From Pseudomonadota bacterium (GTDB taxonomy: Bacteria > Pseudomonadota > Alphaproteobacteria > Parvibaculales > Parvibaculaceae), in contig JAJXZC010000476.1 in the NCBI GenBank assembly GCA_021780275.1, positions 1-10,201 on the forward strand: 10,201 bases of DNA, in the 5' to 3' direction. The notes below the pieces were generated by a model. That model worked only from the letters and a program-made list of their open reading frames with translations, was not told where the DNA came from and made no database searches. Positions within the stretch are counted from its first letter, which is position 1. Each line of letters begins with the position of its first letter. The translations under genes and the position numbers were made by a program. Of this stretch, positions 6,381 to 10,201 are shown one piece after another.

Positions 6381-7541
6381 GTGAAAATGAAAACGCGTTT
6401 TATTGCAAAGAGTTTTATGGCTTCTGCGGCTGTCTGTGCGCTTGCATTGGGAATGAACCTTGGAAGCCATGGGGCTCCTTCGTTCACGTCGCAGGCCTTT
6501 GCGGAAGAAGGCAGCGGGCACACTGGCGGGGCAGGGGGCTCTGGCGGTGACAAGGGCCACAAGGGCGGTGAGAATGGCAAGGGCCAGGGCAGCGGCGCGG
6601 CGGGTCATGGCGCCAATGCGGGCAAGGGCGTGAAGGACAAGGTCTTCGAGGAAGGTGAAGGTCCGAGTTCCGAAAGCAAGGGTCCTGGCTACATGGGCGG
6701 AAAGGCCGAGACCGGCAAGCCCGGCGGCGCCGGGACGAAGAAGGGTGACACCTTCGGCGACATGTGGGTAATCGAGCGCAATGCAGATGGTACCCCGAAG
6801 CTGACGCCGGAGGGGTTTGTCCAGCCGCTCGACAAGAACGGCAACCCGATCCCGCTCGATGCCGAAGGGGCGCCGATTGACCCAAACCTGGTGGTTGAAG
6901 TTGAACTCAGCCGTCTGAACGTCGGACGCTCGCCGAGCAAGGTGCTCACGAGGCAGCTGACAGACGCGGTCAACCAGATCAATGCGGCCGACTCCGTTAG
7001 CCTTGATGCCTCGGGCCGGATTGTAACCACCACGGCTGGCGAGGCGAAGACGATCGACTCTCCGCTGGCGAACCTGGCTCTCTACACCGCGCTCGTGAGC
7101 AGCGGCAGCATTCCCGGCCTCGATCCGTCGAAGCTTGGTGATCTCACCTACCTCGCCGATGGCACGCGGACGACGAAGGACGTCATGGAGGCGGCTTCGC
7201 TGCTCGCAGCGGCGGGTGACAAGTCCGGTTCGTTTAATATCGACACCGTCGAATATCTGAATTCGATCGTGAGAATAAACGGCACGATCACCGGCGCAGA
7301 CGGAAAGACCTATGTCGACTACTCGTCGGTCGACTATGACCGAGCGACGACTTATAGCGGTGAGAAGATCACGGTGCTGGTCGAAACATCGCCGGGCAAG
7401 TACGAGACGCAGACTGTCGACGTTTATGAAGCGGTCTTCGGCTCGAAGGATGCTTCCGGAACCAATGCCGAAGGCTTTGCTCAGGCGGTCGACGACGCGC
7501 GGGCGGTTCTGCTCTACGTGCACGACAACGCGCCGCGTTGA
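6381..7541 (+). CDS. Secreted Gly/Lys-rich protein of unknown function
   Basis: A 386-residue exported protein I cannot assign to a named function. Residues 1-41 form a Sec signal peptide (basic start, Ala-rich core, AFA before EEG). Residues 42-122 are low-complexity, rich in Gly, Lys, Glu and His, and probably disordered. Residues 124-170 carry DTFGDMWVIER and two similar short repeats: NADGTPKLTPEG (134-145) and DKNGNPIPLDAEG (151-163), loosely like Ca-binding loops. The remainder (171-386) is Ser/Thr/Asp-rich with no Cys and no further membrane segment. The GTG at 6381 has AAGG 5 nt upstream; an ATG at 6387 is an alternative that removes two residues. The gene has its own FNR-type promoter downstream of the outer-membrane protein gene, suggesting that both act at the cell surface under the same signal. 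Codon use matches its neighbours. Confidence 0.83.
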   Translation: MKMKTRFIAKSFMASAAVCALALGMNLGSHGAPSFTSQAFAEEGSGHTGGAGGSGGDKGHKGGENGKGQGSGAAGHGANAGKGVKDKVFEEGEGPSSESKGPGYMGGKAETGKPGGAGTKKGDTFGDMWVIERNADGTPKLTPEGFVQPLDKNGNPIPLDAEGAPIDPNLVVEVELSRLNVGRSPSKVLTRQLTDAVNQINAADSVSLDASGRIVTTTAGEAKTIDSPLANLALYTALVSSGSIPGLDPSKLGDLTYLADGTRTTKDVMEAASLLAAAGDKSGSFNIDTVEYLNSIVRINGTITGADGKTYVDYSSVDYDRATTYSGEKITVLVETSPGKYETQTVDVYEAVFGSKDASGTNAEGFAQAVDDARAVLLYVHDNAPR

Positions 7542-7554
7542 TCATTGTCGGAAG

Positions 7555-7760
7555 GAGCCGTCGCTGAGCGTAGGCCTTTGGAGCGTATTTCCGGTCCGCA
7601 CGGCTCTGGCGACGGCAGGGGCCAGAATGGCGGACCGGCCGCGGGTGGTCAGATGCGGCGTAACAAATCCTGATCCTCATGGGAAAAGGGTGAGTCCGGG
7701 AAAGAGTTCTGGAACCGAGAAACGAGGAAGGGCGGCGATAATACGCTGCCCTTCCTTTTT
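7555..7760 (+). ncRNA. Candidate structured RNA: long 3' UTR or small RNA ending in an intrinsic terminator
   Basis: This gene-free stretch carries nested perfect inverted repeats. CCGGTCCGC (7591-7599) pairs with GCGGACCGG (7630-7638), and inside it TCTGGC (7605-7610) pairs with GCCAGA (7621-7626). GCCGTCGC (7557-7564) can pair with GCGACGGC (7609-7616), or GAGCCGT (7555-7561) with ACGGCTC (7600-7606), as alternative folds. A further CTCAT/GTGAG stem lies near 7677-7695. The segment ends in a strong terminator at 7725-7760. No known RNA family is recognised, and no clear promoter of its own was identified, so read-through from the secreted-protein gene is equally possible. Confidence 0.4.
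7725..7760 (+). terminator. Intrinsic (Rho-independent) terminator
   Basis: Arms AGGAAGGGCGGCG and CGCTGCCCTTCCT form a 13-bp stem (one G.U pair) around loop ATAATA, followed directly by a T-run at 7756-7760. It is the strongest terminator in the window. It lies 184 nt after the secreted-protein stop codon and upstream of the regulator gene. Confidence 0.88.
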
Positions 7761-7778
7761 CATATGGGACGGATGTAC

Positions 7779-7806
7779 TTGCGATTGTCTTGGATCTACT
7801 CATAGT
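7779..7806 (+). promoter_or_regulatory. Possible promoter of the Crp/Fnr regulator gene
   Basis: TTGCGA (7779-7784), a 16-nt spacer and CATAGT (7801-7806) each match sigma70 consensus at 4 of 6 positions and lie just downstream of the terminator. No FNR-type box is visible here, so autoregulation is not supported. Confidence 0.28.
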
Positions 7807-7851
7807 AACGTGAATATTTCGCGCTGATCCAACGAAGAACCGAAGGCGACG

Positions 7852-8607
7852 ATGAGTTTTATTGATGGTCTGGTTCCGCCCCCCAAGGTTTGTCGGGATT
7901 GTCTCGTTAGGCGGCAGGCATTGTTCACACCGTTGAACGAGGCCGATCTCGACGAAATACAGAAGGTGCGCAGTGGGAGGCGGCGAGTCGAGGCCGGGGG
8001 GCGCATTCATCCGAATGGGGACGAGACGTCGAAATATATGACGCTGCATTCCGGCTGGGCGATGCGGTGCCGTTCGGTCGAGGATGGTCGGACGCAGATC
8101 GTGAATTTCCTGCTTCCCGGCTCTTTCATTGACGCCTCCTTCGAGGACGCCAACGGTGACCGCTATTGGATTGAGGCAATCACGGATACCTACCTGTGCA
8201 CCTTCTCAGGCCAGAAGCTCCGGGACGCATTCAGCGCGGTTCCGGACTTGTCCAAGACCTTCACGATGCTCTGTCAACGTGAGCAGGCTTTGCTCATGGA
8301 GCATCTCACCGATCTGGGGCGCCGTGAGGCTATCAATCGCGTAGCGCATTTCTTGCTCGAAACCTTTACCCGTCTGAAGCTTCTCGGTCAGGTCGAGGAA
8401 GACTCCTGTCCTTTTCCGTTGAAGCAGCACCACATAGCCAACGCGCTCGGACTATCCATCGAGCATGTCAACCGGATGATCCGCGACCTCAGGAAACGTC
8501 AGTGGATATCGATCAGAGGGCCGCGGCTTCATTTGCATGACATTGATGCGATGACTCACTTCTGTGATTTCAATCCGGGTTATTTGAAGCCGCGCCCGAT
8601 TATTTGA
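7852..8607 (+). CDS. Crp/Fnr-family transcriptional regulator
   Basis: A 251-residue cytosolic DNA-binding regulator. Residues about 22-125 form the cNMP-binding-like beta-roll, 130-178 the dimerisation helix, and 186-235 the winged helix-turn-helix. The recognition helix LGLSIEHVNRMIRDLRKR carries Glu204, Asn207 and Arg208 at the positions of E. coli FNR Glu209, Ser212 and Arg213, which fits recognition of a TTGAT-type half-site. FNR-like cysteines are partly kept: Cys14 and Cys17 match the first two N-terminal ligands and Cys116 aligns with FNR Cys122. The third N-terminal cysteine is absent (Ala23 at the C29-equivalent spacing). Oxygen sensing by a 4Fe-4S cluster is therefore uncertain. 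The ATG has GAAGG 5 nt upstream. FNR-type boxes before the two preceding genes make it a candidate local regulator. It is convergent with arsA. Confidence 0.93.
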   Translation: MSFIDGLVPPPKVCRDCLVRRQALFTPLNEADLDEIQKVRSGRRRVEAGGRIHPNGDETSKYMTLHSGWAMRCRSVEDGRTQIVNFLLPGSFIDASFEDANGDRYWIEAITDTYLCTFSGQKLRDAFSAVPDLSKTFTMLCQREQALLMEHLTDLGRREAINRVAHFLLETFTRLKLLGQVEEDSCPFPLKQHHIANALGLSIEHVNRMIRDLRKRQWISIRGPRLHLHDIDAMTHFCDFNPGYLKPRPII

Positions 8608-8659
8608 GACTTGTTACACCTGCAAGGAATCGGTGCTGAACCTTTTTTGGGCCGAATAA

Positions 8660-10201
8660 TTATGGCGCAACGATTTTCGACAGCGCGGGGACGCCGACGG
8701 GCGGCTCGGATTGCCAGGGCAGGAGGAAGAGGCGTTTCGCAAGGTTCTTTCCGATGCGCTCTATCTGAATGCGCTCGGCCGCAATTCTCACCCTGAGTAG
8801 AGGGTCATGGGTGGCGGAGCCCGCAAGGCTACGATTGACGATCCAGGCATAGGGCTCAACCTTCGCCCGTCGCAGATCTTCCTGAAGTGTCGCCGCTTCC
8901 GATACGGGCGTCGTCTCTGGAAGAGTGACGAGAACGATCTTTGTATAGTCGGGGTCCTGGAGCCTCATCATTGGCGTGACGACGCGGCCATGTGCGGCGG
9001 GGTCGATGTCGCGCATCATCTGCCGGTGATAGGCGCCGGTCGCATCCATTAGCAGAAGCGTGTGGCCGGTGGGCGCGGTGTCGAGAACGACGAAATTGCT
9101 TCGCGCCTCCGCGACGACACGCGAGAAGGCGTGGAACACAGCCACTTCCTCGGTGCAGGGCGACTTCAGATCTTCGAGCATCAGGGCGCGTTCCTGCTCG
9201 TCGAGATTCTTTCCGCGTGTGGCCATGATCTTCTCGATATAGCGATCGGTTTCCGCCTTGGGGTCGATGCGGTCGACCTGCAATCCGTCGAGGTTGCCGT
9301 CGAGCGTCGCGGTGATATGTGCGGCCGGATCGGTGGTGCTGAGGTGAACGCTATGTCCGCGCTGGACGAGTCCGATGGCGAGCGCGGCGGCAATAGTCGT
9401 TTTGCCGACGCCGCCTTTGCCCATGACCATGACGAGCCCGCGGCCTGCGGCGGCGAGTTCATCCACCAGGGCGTCGAGTTTGGGGATGGCCGGTGCCGAG
9501 GGCTCCGCGCCCTTCACATGCGCGGCGGCATGTGGGTCGACATCGGAGAGCAGGGCGCGCAGCGCAGCCAATCCAACCATGTCGAACGGCCGTAGAGGGA
9601 TGTGATCCTGCGGCAACGCCTCCAGATTTTCCGGCATGCCGGCCAGGGCTTTCTCGCCAAGCGCTTCGATCGAATGAGCAACGGTGTCGTTCCGATCGGT
9701 TGCGTGAAAGATGCCATTGATGGCGAGGCGCTGATTGGCGAGACCGAGCGCGCGTAACTCGTCCGAAGTGCGTGCCGCTTCGCGTATGGCGCTTCTGTCG
9801 GCGCGCGTCACCAGCATGATGGTGGTGAGCGCCGCATTTCCAAGCGTCGCGAGCGCGGCGCGAAAGCGTGCCTCGCGCATCTTGAGGCCCGAATGCGGGC
9901 CGAGGCAGGAAGCACCGCGATCATTGTCTTTCAGAAATCCCGTCCATGCCTTGGGCAGGCTCAGAAGACGCAGCGTGTGGCCGGTCGGGGCCGTATCGAA
10001 AATGATGTGGTCATAAGCGGACTCGTCGTCCGCCAGAAGACCGACGAATTCATCGAAGGCTGCGATCTCGGTGGTGCAGGCGCCAGATAGCTCCTCGCGT
10101 ACCGTCGAGCGTTCTGAGTCGGTTGATGTCGGTGCCATCTGTTCGATGACGCGCCGGCGATAGTTTTCAGCTGCCTCGTCAGGATCGATGTACATGGCGA
10201 A
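8660..10201 (-). CDS. arsA: ArsA arsenical pump-driving ATPase, two-domain form, N-terminus beyond window
   Basis: The cytosolic ATPase that binds arsenite/antimonite and energises the ArsB efflux pump. The open frame runs off the right edge (FA precedes MYIDPDEAAENY), so the visible ATG at 10195 is internal. About 70 residues, including the first Walker A loop, are missing; 511 visible residues plus these fit the usual ~583. Numbering from that ATG: the metalloid-site cysteines are SGACTTEIAAF (Cys40), GASCLGP (Cys97) and SPCTEEVAVF (Cys347), matching E. coli Cys113, Cys172 and Cys422. Signature DTAPTGHTL occurs in both halves (67-75 and 372-380). The second-domain Walker A GKGGVGKTT is at 259-267. 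All three cysteines being present points to a functional metalloid-responsive ATPase. An ars operon (arsD, arsB, arsR) would be expected upstream, beyond the window. It ends 52 nt from the convergent regulator gene. Confidence 0.97.
   Translation of the reverse strand, partial: FAMYIDPDEAAENYRRRVIEQMAPTSTDSERSTVREELSGACTTEIAAFDEFVGLLADDESAYDHIIFDTAPTGHTLRLLSLPKAWTGFLKDNDRGASCLGPHSGLKMREARFRAALATLGNAALTTIMLVTRADRSAIREAARTSDELRALGLANQRLAINGIFHATDRNDTVAHSIEALGEKALAGMPENLEALPQDHIPLRPFDMVGLAALRALLSDVDPHAAAHVKGAEPSAPAIPKLDALVDELAAAGRGLVMVMGKGGVGKTTIAAALAIGLVQRGHSVHLSTTDPAAHITATLDGNLDGLQVDRIDPKAETDRYIEKIMATRGKNLDEQERALMLEDLKSPCTEEVAVFHAFSRVVAEARSNFVVLDTAPTGHTLLLMDATGAYHRQMMRDIDPAAHGRVVTPMMRLQDPDYTKIVLVTLPETTPVSEAATLQEDLRRAKVEPYAWIVNRSLAGSATHDPLLRVRIAAERIQIERIGKNLAKRLFLLPWQSEPPVGVPALSKIVAP

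Noticed and set aside
6348..7523. Long - strand open frame opposite the secreted-protein gene
   Set aside because: The translation is Arg-rich and has no domain. The + strand frame has a signal peptide, an SD and a promoter.
7668..7700. GGGAAAAGGGTGAGTCCG considered as part of a cobalamin riboswitch
   Set aside because: It resembles one conserved box by eye, but the other cobalamin elements (the CGCAACTGT-like and GCCACTG-like segments) are missing, and no B12-related gene follows.
7312..7827. + strand open frame overlapping the secreted-protein gene end and the following gap
   Set aside because: It is an out-of-frame shadow that runs through the intrinsic terminator, with a Ser/Arg-rich composition and no SD.
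1..10201. CRISPR arrays, tRNA/rRNA genes, insertion sequences, integrases
   Set aside because: No spaced direct repeats, cloverleaf-like tRNA sequences, transposase motifs or terminal inverted repeats were seen.

Overview
The window is GC-rich, tightly packed chromosomal DNA that looks alphaproteobacterial. The signs are the codon bias, the type of BBP2-like outer-membrane barrel, the Crp/Fnr regulator with an N-terminal CxxC, and the exact FNR/FixK-type operator. I cannot name the genus from sequence alone. It holds seven protein genes, two of them cut by the window edges. Every CDS call rests on motif recognition in the translations; no database search was run.

Left part (1-3324), metabolic and transport genes: a 5'-truncated GPH-family (MFS_2) sugar/cation-type symporter on + runs convergently into an M20-family amidohydrolase on -. 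A perfect 9-bp hairpin at their junction covers the amidohydrolase stop codon. The amidohydrolase is divergent from an alpha/beta hydrolase on +, with 125 bp between the two start codons.

Middle part (3325-8607), the most interesting region: (i) a gene for an 835-residue exported outer-membrane protein that seems to hold one large barrel followed by two homologous small barrels; (ii) a gene for a secreted, Gly/Lys-rich protein of unknown function; (iii) a Crp/Fnr-family regulator. Genes (i) and (ii) each have a long untranslated leader, and each has an FNR/FixK-type box (TTGAT-N4-ATCAA; one perfect, one with a single mismatch) about 20 nt upstream of a -10-like element, which fits class II activation. 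With the regulator next door, this looks like a small oxygen- or redox-controlled surface module. Its function is unknown. The 310-bp gap between the secreted protein and the regulator holds nested inverted repeats and ends in a strong intrinsic terminator, so it may encode a structured 3' UTR or a small RNA.

Right part (8608-10201): a two-domain ArsA arsenite-pump ATPase on -, convergent with the regulator and cut at its N-terminus by the window edge. All three metalloid-binding cysteines are present. The rest of an ars operon would be expected beyond the right edge.

Gene-free stretches over 300 bases: 3325-3644 holds a hairpin, the FNR-type promoter and a structured leader. 7542-7851 holds the candidate RNA, the terminator and a weak promoter for the regulator gene.
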